DNA from: an uncultured Lachnospiraceae bacterium | Lineage (GTDB): Bacteria; Bacillota; Clostridia; Lachnospirales; Lachnospiraceae | Assembly: GCA_947627645.1 (NCBI GenBank) | Contig: CANQWV010000012.1 | Span: 1 to 33,445 of the forward strand | DNA length: 33,445 nucleotides | Direction of reading: 5' to 3' | Part shown: piece by piece, positions 14,733 to 21,315 of the stretch | How positions within the stretch are numbered: the first letter of the stretch is position 1 | Layout of the letters: each line of letters begins with the position of its first letter | Position numbers and translations under genes: made by a program | Notes under the pieces: model-generated | What the model was told of the DNA's origin: nothing | The model's input: the letters and a program-made list of their open reading frames with translations, nothing else | Database searches by the model: none

Positions 14733-17048
14733 CTCTTTTTGCTCCTTTCGCTTTCTCTTTTTTATCTTTCTGTCCCGCGACGTATCATACATCCGGAACA
14801 GGTTCAAACGCAGTGCGTTCGATACTACACAAAAGCTTGACAGGCTCATGGCCGCCGCGCCGAACATCGGGTTCAGTTTCCATCCGAACAGCGGATACCA
14901 CACGCCCGCCGCCAGCGGAATCCCGATCACATTGTAGAAAAATGCCCAGAACAGGTTCTCATGGATGTTGCGCAGCGTCGCGCGGCTTAAACGGATCGCC
15001 GCCGCGACGTCCGGCAGGGCGCTTTTCATCAGCACCACATCCGCAGCGTCGATCGCGACGTCCGTCCCCGCTCCGATCGCGATCCCGATATCCGCCCTCG
15101 TCAGGGCTGGGGCGTCGTTGATGCCGTCGCCGACCATGGCTGTCTTGCCCTGCTTTTGCAGGCTGCGGATCACGCTCTCCTTGCCGTCCGGAAGAACACC
15201 CGCGATCACCTCGTCCACGCCCGAGCGGGCGCCGATCGCCTTCGCTGTCCGCTCGTTGTCGCCCGTGAGCATCACGACGCGGATGCCCATATTCTGCAGC
15301 TCTCTCACAGCCTGCGGGCTGTCCTCCTTGACCACGTCGGCCACCGCGATGACGCCCAGCAGCTTGCCGTCCTCGCTGAAAAACAGCGGCGTCTTTCCCT
15401 CGGCGGCCAGCGCGGCTGCTTGCTTCTCTGTCTTCTCTTCGATCTCCGCCTGCGAGCGGATAAACGCAAGGTTGCCGCCCGCCAGGCGGCGCCCCTCGCA
15501 GCTTCCGCTCAGTCCGTTGCCCGGAAGCGCCTGAAAGTCCCCGGTCTCCCGCGCCGCCATGCCGCGCTCCTGCGCCAGTGCGAGCACTGCCTTCGCGAGC
15601 GGATGTTCGCTTCTGTGCTCCAGCGCAAGGGCTGCGGACAACAATTCGTCCTCGCCGACCCCTTCCGCCGGGCAGAGGTCAGTGACACGGGGCTCCCCGC
15701 TCGTGATCGTCCCGGTCTTGTCGAGTGCGACGATCTCCACTTTTCCGGTCTCCTCCAGCGAAACCGCCGTCTTAAACAGGATTCCATGCTTCGCGCCCAT
15801 GCCGTTGCCTACCATGATCGCGACCGGCGTGGCAAGCCCGAGCGCGCAGGGGCAGCTGATCACCAGCACGGAAATGCCGCGCGCCAGCGCGAAGCCGACG
15901 CTCTGCCCCGCAAGCAGCCACACAGCGATCGTCACAAGCGCGATTGCGATCACCGTCGGCACAAACACGCCGGACACGCGGTCCGCGATCTTCGCGATCG
16001 GCGCTTTCGTCGCCGCCGCGTCGCTGACCATCTGGATGATCTGCGCGAGCGTCGTATCCTCGCCGACCCGCGTCGCCTCGCAGGTCAGAAAGCCCGACTG
16101 ATTCACGGTCGCCGCGGAAACGCTGTCCCCGGCGGCCTTGTCGACCGGGATGCTCTCCCCGGTCAGCGCAGACTCGTTGACCGCGCTGCTGCCCTCGACG
16201 ACGATCCCGTCCACCGGAATGTTCTCGCCCGGGCGCACCACAAAACGGTCCCCGATGCGGACCTGCTCAATGCCAACCTCCACCTCCGCCCCGTCCCGAA
16301 GCACGGTGGCAGTCTTCGGCGCAAGCTTCATAAGTCCCTTGAGGGCGTCCGTCGTCCTGCCCTTGGAGCGCGCCTCCAGCATCTTCCCGACCGTGATCAA
16401 GGTCAGGATCATCGCGGCCGACTCAAAGTAAAACTCGTGCATATAGCTCATGACCGCAGCCATGTCCCCCCGCGCCTGCGCCCCCGTCATTGCAAAAAGC
16501 GCATAGACGCTGTAGCCGAAGGACGCCCCGGCCCCGAGCGCCACAAGCGTATCCATGTTGGGCGCTCCATGCAGCGCGCCTTTCACGCCGCTGATAAAAA
16601 ATTTCTGGTTGATCACCATGACCGCAGCCGTCAGAAGAAGCTGCAGCAGACCGACCGCGACATGATTTCCGTCAAAAAACCGCGGCAGAGGCCAGCCCCA
16701 CATCATATGTCCCATCGAGACATACATCAGCGGGATCAGGATGCACAGGGACGCGACCAGCCTGCGCTTCATCTTCGGCGTCTCCGTGTCGGCGAGCGCG
16801 CCTTCATAGTCCGGCGCCGTCTGTGCGGCCGGGCCCTGCGCACCTTTCGCACCCTTGAGCGACGCGCCGTAGCCAGCCTCCTCGACCGCCTTTATGATCG
16901 CCTCGGGAGACGCAGTGCCCTCTACGCCCATCGAGTTCGTCAGCAGGCTCACCGAGCAGCCCGTGACGCCCGCCACCTTGCTGACCGCCTTCTCCACTCT
17001 TGCGCTGCAGGCGGCGCAGCTCATTCCAGTTACCAGATATTGTACCAT
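14523..17048 (-). CDS. copA: Cu(I)-exporting P1B-type ATPase CopA with fused C-terminal CopZ-like domain
   Basis: The 841-residue membrane pump exports monovalent copper using ATP. An N-terminal heavy-metal domain carries GMSCAAC (C11, C14). The ATPase core has the actuator motif TGES (296-299), the transmembrane metal-site motif CPC (399-401), the phosphorylation motif DKTGT (443-447) and GDGINDAP. After the last membrane segments a lysine-rich linker (residues 760-772) leads to a second complete heavy-metal domain with MCGHC (C784, C787), like the chaperone CopZ. The ATG follows AGGAGG. The promoter is strong and overlaps a CsoR-type operator, so copper induction through CsoR is expected. 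The gene stands alone with its own terminator. The linker contains a ribosome site and start codon that could also give a free CopZ. Confidence 0.95.
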   Translation of the reverse strand: MVQYLVTGMSCAACSARVEKAVSKVAGVTGCSVSLLTNSMGVEGTASPEAIIKAVEEAGYGASLKGAKGAQGPAAQTAPDYEGALADTETPKMKRRLVASLCILIPLMYVSMGHMMWGWPLPRFFDGNHVAVGLLQLLLTAAVMVINQKFFISGVKGALHGAPNMDTLVALGAGASFGYSVYALFAMTGAQARGDMAAVMSYMHEFYFESAAMILTLITVGKMLEARSKGRTTDALKGLMKLAPKTATVLRDGAEVEVGIEQVRIGDRFVVRPGENIPVDGIVVEGSSAVNESALTGESIPVDKAAGDSVSAATVNQSGFLTCEATRVGEDTTLAQIIQMVSDAAATKAPIAKIADRVSGVFVPTVIAIALVTIAVWLLAGQSVGFALARGISVLVISCPCALGLATPVAIMVGNGMGAKHGILFKTAVSLEETGKVEIVALDKTGTITSGEPRVTDLCPAEGVGEDELLSAALALEHRSEHPLAKAVLALAQERGMAARETGDFQALPGNGLSGSCEGRRLAGGNLAFIRSQAEIEEKTEKQAAALAAEGKTPLFFSEDGKLLGVIAVADVVKEDSPQAVRELQNMGIRVVMLTGDNERTAKAIGARSGVDEVIAGVLPDGKESVIRSLQKQGKTAMVGDGINDAPALTRADIGIAIGAGTDVAIDAADVVLMKSALPDVAAAIRLSRATLRNIHENLFWAFFYNVIGIPLAAGVWYPLFGWKLNPMFGAAAMSLSSFCVVSNALRLNLFRMYDTSRDRKIKKRKRKEQKEMEKTMEIKGMMCGHCEARVKKALEALPEVTEAVVSHESGTAVVKLSAAVEDGVLRKAVEDQDYEVTAIR

Positions 17049-17067
17049 ATGATCCCTCCTGGCCGTT

Positions 17068-17084
17068 ATACCCCTATGGGGTAT
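17068..17084. promoter_or_regulatory. CsoR-type operator at the copA promoter
   Basis: The palindrome ATACCCC-TAT-GGGGTAT (17068-17084) matches the known TACCCC/GGGGTA operator style of CsoR in Firmicutes. It lies 9 bases downstream of the copA -10 box, where repressor would block initiation. Confidence 0.85.
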
Positions 17085-17093
17085 CTATTTCGC

Positions 17094-17122
17094 ATTATAT
17101 ACCCATCCTGTATAAATTGCAA
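17094..17122 (-). promoter_or_regulatory. copA promoter
   Basis: On the minus strand TTGCAA (17122-17117) and a consensus TATAAT (17099-17094) are 17 bases apart, directly upstream of the CsoR-type operator and the copA ribosome site. Confidence 0.85.
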
Positions 17123-17287
17123 GGACTATTTTCCCTGCGTGAAAGGACAAAAAAGAGACCGCAGAACAGCAGACGCTCCAGTTTCTGTACGCCCTGTTTT
17201 ACGGCCCCTCATATTTCCCGTCTTTGCACGGCTCGCGGCAGTCCCCTGGTTTTGCTGTCCAGATCCGGACTGCTGCCCCTGCGCTGC

Positions 17288-17515
17288 TTACGCAACCGCG
17301 TACTTATCTAATACCTTGCCAAAAAAACGATCCTCCGGTGAATATTTTACCGTCAGAGGCTTAGTAAGATCCATACTCATAACGCCAAGAAGCGATTTGG
17401 CATCCACAATGATCCTGTTGTAAAAAATATCCACATCAAATTCGCACTTGGCAGCCTCATTGACAAAATCTCTGACGTCGTTGATCGTTTTCAGACGGAT
17501 TTTCTTATCCAGCAT
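17288..17515 (-). CDS. HPr-like protein lacking the phosphorylatable histidine
   Basis: The 75-residue product resembles the PTS phosphocarrier HPr. The clearest match is AKSLLGVMSMDLTKPLTV (39-56), which corresponds to the regulatory-serine loop of HPr (NLKSIMGVMSL). The preceding helix (INDVRDFVNEAAKCEFDVDI) also fits. However, the whole protein has no histidine, so the normal phosphorelay residue His15 is absent and it cannot act as a standard phosphocarrier. The serine at 41 remains near the HPr Ser46 position. A structural or regulatory role is possible. The start is ATG 17515, eight bases after GGAGG; an in-frame TTG six bases earlier is too close to that site. It has its own promoter at 17583-17611 and appears monocistronic. 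Confidence 0.8.
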   Translation of the reverse strand: MLDKKIRLKTINDVRDFVNEAAKCEFDVDIFYNRIIVDAKSLLGVMSMDLTKPLTVKYSPEDRFFGKVLDKYAVA

Positions 17516-17582
17516 CTGCAATCCCTCCTGTTCATTACCCCATTCAAGCTATGTGCCTGCTTTAATGTGTTTAATTTTTGAC

Positions 17583-17611
17583 ATTATGGCACGAGTTTAT
17601 TCATTCGTCAA
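17583..17611 (-). promoter_or_regulatory. Promoter of the HPr-like gene
   Basis: On the minus strand TTGACG (17611-17606) and CATAAT (17588-17583) are 17 bases apart. Confidence 0.7.
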
Positions 17612-17697
17612 GAAAGCATTTCGCTTATATTTTCTCATCGGAAAAACGTTTTTTCTATGTTTTGCTGAACCGCATTTTTACATTTGTGAAAATGGCC

Positions 17698-17726
17698 AAA
17701 AAAGGAACCGCCAAAACGGTTCCTTT
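17698..17726 (-). terminator. Rho-independent terminator after the DUF1858 gene
   Basis: AAAGGAACCG (17701-17710) pairs perfectly with CGGTTCCTTT (17717-17726). On the minus strand the stem runs into TTTTTT. It lies 25 bases past the stop codon. Confidence 0.8.
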
Positions 17727-17750
17727 CGCCTGAATCCTATTTTTAGAAGC

Positions 17751-17963
17751 TTATTTTTCCAGCGCTTCCAGAAACGCATTCAGTCTGGCAAGCAGCACAT
17801 CCAGCTCGATCCCATGTACCATCGCCGCCTCTTCGAGCGTCTCCATCTGCGAGGACGGGCATCCCACGCAATGCATTCCACCCGCCATGAGAACCGGAGC
17901 AAGTCCCTGGTTCACCTGAAGAATCTCTCCGATCGTCATATCCTTAGTGATCTTGGCCGCCAC
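17751..17963 (-). CDS. DUF1858 (hybrid-cluster-protein-associated redox disulfide) domain protein
   Basis: The 70-residue protein is a stand-alone DUF1858 domain, named for its occurrence with hybrid cluster proteins and thought to use a redox-active disulfide. It has the family pattern: [20 protein letters not shown], then the dicysteine site HCVGCPSSQ (C32, C35), then [19 protein letters not shown]. It is cytoplasmic and has no membrane segment. The start codon is GTG at 17963, seven bases after AAAGGAGGG. A strong promoter and a terminator frame it as a single-gene unit, divergent from the ferredoxin gene. The partner protein and physiological role are not visible here. Confidence 0.88.
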   Translation of the reverse strand: MAAKITKDMTIGEILQVNQGLAPVLMAGGMHCVGCPSSQMETLEEAAMVHGIELDVLLARLNAFLEALEK

Positions 17964-18056
17964 TTTGTATCCCTCCTTTATTCCCTTCTGTAATCCCCAG
18001 GTACGCCCGTGCAGGCTCTGCGCCGTCCCGGGGCAGGTTCAAGACCCTTATGGGAC

Positions 18057-18085
18057 ATTATAATACGTTTCCCCATATTATGCAA
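18057..18085 (-). promoter_or_regulatory. Promoter of the DUF1858 gene
   Basis: On the minus strand TTGCAT (18085-18080) and a consensus TATAAT (18062-18057) are 17 bases apart. The leader is about 85 bases. Confidence 0.8.
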
Positions 18086-18181
18086 GCTTACTGTTCGTTT
18101 CACCTGCTGCCTGCTGCCCTCCTGGCTGCCCGCCGCTTCCATTGTTTCCAAAGAAATACGTCAGAAAATCCATATTTCCGC

Positions 18182-18210
18182 TTGTGTATTTTACAGATTT
18201 GTATTAGAAT
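18182..18210 (+). promoter_or_regulatory. Ferredoxin promoter
   Basis: TTGTGT (18182-18187) and TAGAAT (18205-18210) are 17 bases apart, with a leader of about 50 bases. Confidence 0.65.
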
Positions 18211-18267
18211 AGAGCACAGATTCCATAAGGGGTCGATAAACTGTATTCTAAAAAGGAGGATTCTACT

Positions 18268-18438
18268 ATGGCATATGTAATTTCTGACGAATGCGTAGCT
18301 TGCGGCACATGCGCGGGCGAGTGCCCGGCAGACGCAATCTCTGAGGGCGATGGAAAGTACGTGATCGACGCTGATGTATGTCTTGAGTGCGGCACTTGCG
18401 AAGCTGCCTGTCCGACAGGTGCTATCTCCGCAGAGTAA
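18268..18438 (+). CDS. Clostridial-type 2[4Fe-4S] ferredoxin
   Basis: This 56-residue cytoplasmic electron carrier has two cysteine sets of the classic pattern. They are CVACGTCAGECP (C9, C12, C15, C19) and CLECGTCEAACP (C38, C41, C44, C48), each binding one [4Fe-4S] cluster. The internal symmetry (ADAIS and TGAIS after each set) is typical of clostridial ferredoxins. Such proteins carry low-potential electrons for hydrogenase, pyruvate:ferredoxin oxidoreductase and related enzymes of anaerobic metabolism. AGGAGG lies eight bases before the ATG. It is transcribed alone from its own promoter, and a strong GC-rich hairpin follows at 18488-18541. It supports an obligate-anaerobe host. Confidence 0.97.
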   Translation: MAYVISDECVACGTCAGECPADAISEGDGKYVIDADVCLECGTCEAACPTGAISAE

Positions 18439-18487
18439 TGCCTACATAGCCGGCAAATATCGCGCCAGATTCATTTTATGGCACACA

Positions 18488-18548
18488 GGGGCTGCCCCGG
18501 ATTGGTTTTCAGATATTCTGAACGACCTCCGGCGCAGCCCCCGCTATT
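18488..18548. terminator. GC-rich hairpin between ferredoxin and the MerR-like gene
   Basis: GGGGCTGC (18488-18495) pairs with GCAGCCCC (18534-18541), with further CCGG/CCGG pairing inside. A short plus-strand TATTTT follows. It may end ferredoxin transcription and could serve both convergent genes. Confidence 0.55.
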
Positions 18549-18600
18549 TTCCAAAAACCCTACCGTCCCCTCTACGCGGCCTTTCCCATTTTTCTCTTTT

Positions 18601-19278
18601 TCACCGTCCCCCAAACAAACGCCGGAGCAGACGCCTCAGCCTGCCGCCTCCTCCGCTCTCCGGAGCCAGGGACACGGCCGCCTCGCGAAGCATCTGCCCG
18701 TACTGCAGGCAGAAATCATCCAGTTCGTCCCTCATCCGCCCGGCGATCGCCTCTTCCAGCTTTCCATTCTGCTCCGAGACGACTTCCTCGATCAGGCGCC
18801 GAAGAATCCGCTCAAACTGCTGAAGCGGCTCAGGCTCGCTCACGGGAACGATCTCCCCACTCAATGTTTTCGAATCATCCGCCGCACCGCCCGGCTCCTT
18901 CATTCCACGTTCCGGCTTGTCAGTCGTGCCGCCCGGCTCCTCCATTCCACGTTCCGGCTTGTCCGCCACGCCGCATAGCTCGCCCATCCCGGCCAGCCCC
19001 AGTATCTGTTCTACCAGCCTGGCGTCCCGCGCGGACTCCCCGGGTGTCTGCCGCTCCTGTCCCTCCAGCAGCAGCCGGATTGCCTTCAGCTGCAGTCCCT
19101 TCTCTTTCAGTTCCCTGACCTTCCGGAACAGCCGGATATTATCCTCGCTGTATATGCGGTGCCCCTGCGCGTTGCGCCGGACTTCAATCCTCAGTTCATC
19201 CTCCCAATAACGCAAAACGTGCGACTCAACGCCAATGAGCCGCACTGCTTCCGAGACCGAATATTCCTTTTCTTCCAT
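18601..19278 (-). CDS. MerR-type helix-turn-helix regulator with a helical C-terminal region
   Basis: The 225-residue protein begins with a MerR-like DNA-binding domain: YSVSEAVRLIGVESHVLRYW, then RRNAQGHRIYSEDNIRLFRK. A linker holds two 14-residue repeats (DKPERGMEEPGGTT and DKPERGMKEPGGAA). The C-terminal part is a long helical segment (EPLQQFERILRRLIEEVVSEQNGKLEEAI) and ends in a basic tail (GRLRRLLRRLFGGR) that could bind membrane or nucleic acid. No metal- or drug-binding effector domain is recognisable. RacA-like chromosome-anchoring proteins have a similar MerR-plus-coil layout, but that is only a comparison. ATG 19278 follows AAGGGGAG, and the domain starts there; the longer in-frame extension is not homologous to the family. 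Confidence 0.82.
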   Translation of the reverse strand: MEEKEYSVSEAVRLIGVESHVLRYWEDELRIEVRRNAQGHRIYSEDNIRLFRKVRELKEKGLQLKAIRLLLEGQERQTPGESARDARLVEQILGLAGMGELCGVADKPERGMEEPGGTTDKPERGMKEPGGAADDSKTLSGEIVPVSEPEPLQQFERILRRLIEEVVSEQNGKLEEAIAGRMRDELDDFCLQYGQMLREAAVSLAPESGGGGRLRRLLRRLFGGR

Positions 19279-19372
19279 ACGATTCTCCCCTTGCCGCCGC
19301 GCCTGCCCCAGCAGCCTCCCGCCGCCGGAAGGCTTTTGTGCAGCCAGCCCCGTGCCTGTCCGCTCTTTTATT

Positions 19373-19401
19373 AATATATGACAGGGCACGGCAAAAAAGA
19401 A
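19373..19401 (-). promoter_or_regulatory. Possible promoter of the MerR-like gene
   Basis: On the minus strand TTCTTT (19401-19396) and TATATT (19378-19373) are 17 bases apart. The -35 box is weak. Confidence 0.4.
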
Positions 19402-19497
19402 CCGCCATTTGTAAACGATTCCGCGACAGCCTGACGCAGGTCAGGGCAGCTGCCGCAGAAGCTGCCGGGAGGGCGCCGATTGGGGCGCCGGGAGATA

Positions 19498-20826
19498 CTA
19501 TTTTTTCATATTTGCGAATTTTGTAAACTGCGGCAGCCATACCAGCTCAATCGTACCGGTCGGACCGTTCCTCTGCTTGGCAATGTTGATCTCCGCAATG
19601 TCCTTCTTTTCAGTCTCTTTGTTGTAATAATCGTCACGGTAGAGAAACATTACGACATCCGCATCCTGCTCGATCGCACCCGACTCCCTCAGATCCGAGA
19701 GCATCGGCCGGTGATCCGGCCTCTGCTCCACCGCACGGGAGAGCTGCGAGAGCGCTACCACAGGAACCTGCAGCTCACGGGCAAGCTCCTTGAGCGAGCG
19801 TGAAATATCCGAAATCTCCTGCTGCCTCGACTCAGAACGCCGGCTTCCCTGCATGAGCTGGAGGTAATCGATCATGATAATGTCAAGATCATATTCCAGC
19901 TTATATTTCCTGCATCTGCTGCGCAGCTCCACGACAGAGAGCCCCGGAGTGTCGTCGATGATCAGGTTCGAATGGCCGATCGTCCCTGCCGCCTCAATCA
20001 GGCTGGACCAGTCGCTGTCATTCAGTTCTCCCGTGCGGAGCCTCTGGGAATCCACATGGGACTCCAGGGAAAACAGACGGTTGACCAGCTGCTCTTTTGA
20101 CATCTCAAGGCTGAAGATCGCCACTGTCCGGCCATTCCTCAGAGCCATATATTCTGCAACATTCAGCACAAACGCGGTCTTGCCCATCGATGGGCGCGCC
20201 GCGATCAGAATCAGATCCGAAGGCTGGAAACCGGAGGTCTTATGATCCAGGTCGATAAAGCCAGTCGCAAGCCCTGTGACATTTCCCTTCGCGCGGCTCG
20301 CCGCCTCAATCTTGTCCAGCGCATTCAGAACGATCTCCTTGATCGGTGTAAACTCATCTGAAGTGTTCCTCTGAAGAACCTGAAAAATCTTCTTTTCCGC
20401 GTCCTCCATGATGTCGCTGACTGCATCCTTGCCTGCATAGCACTCCGCGGCGATCTCCTCGTTTACGCGGATCAGCCTGCGCAGCAGCGCTTTCTCCGAG
20501 ACGATTTCCGCATAATACTTCACGTTTGCGGAGGTTGGAACCGCCGTGACCATATCCCGGACAAATTCCAGGCTGCTGATCTCCGGCGGCACATCCTTCG
20601 TCTTCAGGCGGTTCTGGAGTGTAACCAGGTCGATCGGGCTGTTTTCCTGATACAGCTCGCACATCGCCTCAAAAAGGATGCCATATTGTTTCTGATAAAA
20701 ATCCTCCGCATCCAGCAGCTCTGTCGCGATTGTGACTGCATCGCGGTCCATGATCATCGCCCCGATCACAGACTGCTCGGCCTCGACACTGTGTGGCATC
20801 ACCCGCTTGAGCAGCGCCTCTTCCAC
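19498..20826 (-). CDS. dnaB: Replicative DNA helicase DnaB
   Basis: This hexameric helicase unwinds DNA at the replication fork. The protein has the N-terminal DnaB domain (HSVEAEQSVIGAMIMDRDA), a linker region and a RecA-like C-terminal domain. That domain carries Walker A ARPSMGKT (about 210-217), Walker B IIMIDYLQLM and the DnaB motifs VALSQLSRAVEQR and DLRESGAIEQDADVV. The start chosen is GTG 20826, seven bases after GAAGGAG, which gives 442 residues and matches the usual beginning (-EEALLKRV-PHS-EAEQ). An ATG at 20865 is in frame and abuts the rplI stop but has no ribosome site. It is the last gene of the gdpP-rplI-dnaB operon, a conserved Firmicute arrangement. Confidence 0.95.
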   Translation of the reverse strand: MEEALLKRVMPHSVEAEQSVIGAMIMDRDAVTIATELLDAEDFYQKQYGILFEAMCELYQENSPIDLVTLQNRLKTKDVPPEISSLEFVRDMVTAVPTSANVKYYAEIVSEKALLRRLIRVNEEIAAECYAGKDAVSDIMEDAEKKIFQVLQRNTSDEFTPIKEIVLNALDKIEAASRAKGNVTGLATGFIDLDHKTSGFQPSDLILIAARPSMGKTAFVLNVAEYMALRNGRTVAIFSLEMSKEQLVNRLFSLESHVDSQRLRTGELNDSDWSSLIEAAGTIGHSNLIIDDTPGLSVVELRSRCRKYKLEYDLDIIMIDYLQLMQGSRRSESRQQEISDISRSLKELARELQVPVVALSQLSRAVEQRPDHRPMLSDLRESGAIEQDADVVMFLYRDDYYNKETEKKDIAEINIAKQRNGPTGTIELVWLPQFTKFANMKK

Positions 20827-20866
20827 AATATCACTCCTTCCGCTTATCTCTGGTACATAATCCATC

Positions 20867-21313
20867 TCACAGGGCTGCGACGTTCACCCTGACCATAGTC
20901 GTCACCTTCGGGTGCAGCTTGATGGAGACTTCCGTCACACCCAAAGTCTTGATCGGGGTGTCCAGAAGAATCTTTTTCTTGTCTACCTCACGGCCAAGCT
21001 GCTTTTGAATTTCCTCGGCAATCTCTTTCGAGGAGACCGAGCCGAACACCCGTCCGCCATCCCCGGCCTTTACCGCAACCTTGACCTCCCTGCCGGACAG
21101 TTCCTTTCCCAGTGCCTCCGCAGCCTCCAGCGCCTCTTTCGCCACCTTCTCGGCATTGGCCTTCTGCAGCTTCAGATCATTCATATTTCCGCTTGTCGCT
21201 TCTTTGCCCAGCCCCTTTTTGAGCAGCATATTGCGGGCATAGCCCTCGCTGACCTCCACAACGTCTCCCTTTTTTCCAAGGGATTTTACATCCTGCAGCA
21301 AAATAACCTTCAT
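20867..21313 (-). CDS. rplI: 50S ribosomal protein L9
   Basis: The 148-residue ribosomal protein begins with the L9 signature (MKVILLQDVKSLGKKGDVVE, then VSEGYARNMLLKKGL). It has the usual two-domain form joined by a long charged helix (LKLQKANAEKVAKEALEAAE). It binds 23S rRNA at the base of the L1 stalk. Its ATG lies two bases after the gdpP stop codon, and its ribosome site AAGGAG falls inside the end of gdpP, so translation is probably coupled. dnaB follows directly. Length and sequence are normal. Confidence 0.97.
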   Translation of the reverse strand: MKVILLQDVKSLGKKGDVVEVSEGYARNMLLKKGLGKEATSGNMNDLKLQKANAEKVAKEALEAAEALGKELSGREVKVAVKAGDGGRVFGSVSSKEIAEEIQKQLGREVDKKKILLDTPIKTLGVTEVSIKLHPKVTTMVRVNVAAL

Positions 21314-21315
21314 AA

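Noticed and set aside
15156-17423. Plus-strand open frame of 755 codons opposite copA
   Set aside because: It is antisense to a well-conserved ATPase and its product is an Arg/His-rich non-protein-like sequence that runs through the copA promoter and operator.
20827-20865. DnaB start at ATG 20865
   Set aside because: No ribosome site precedes it, whereas GTG 20826 has GAAGGAG at a good distance and matches the usual DnaB beginning. It cannot be fully excluded because of coupling to rplI.
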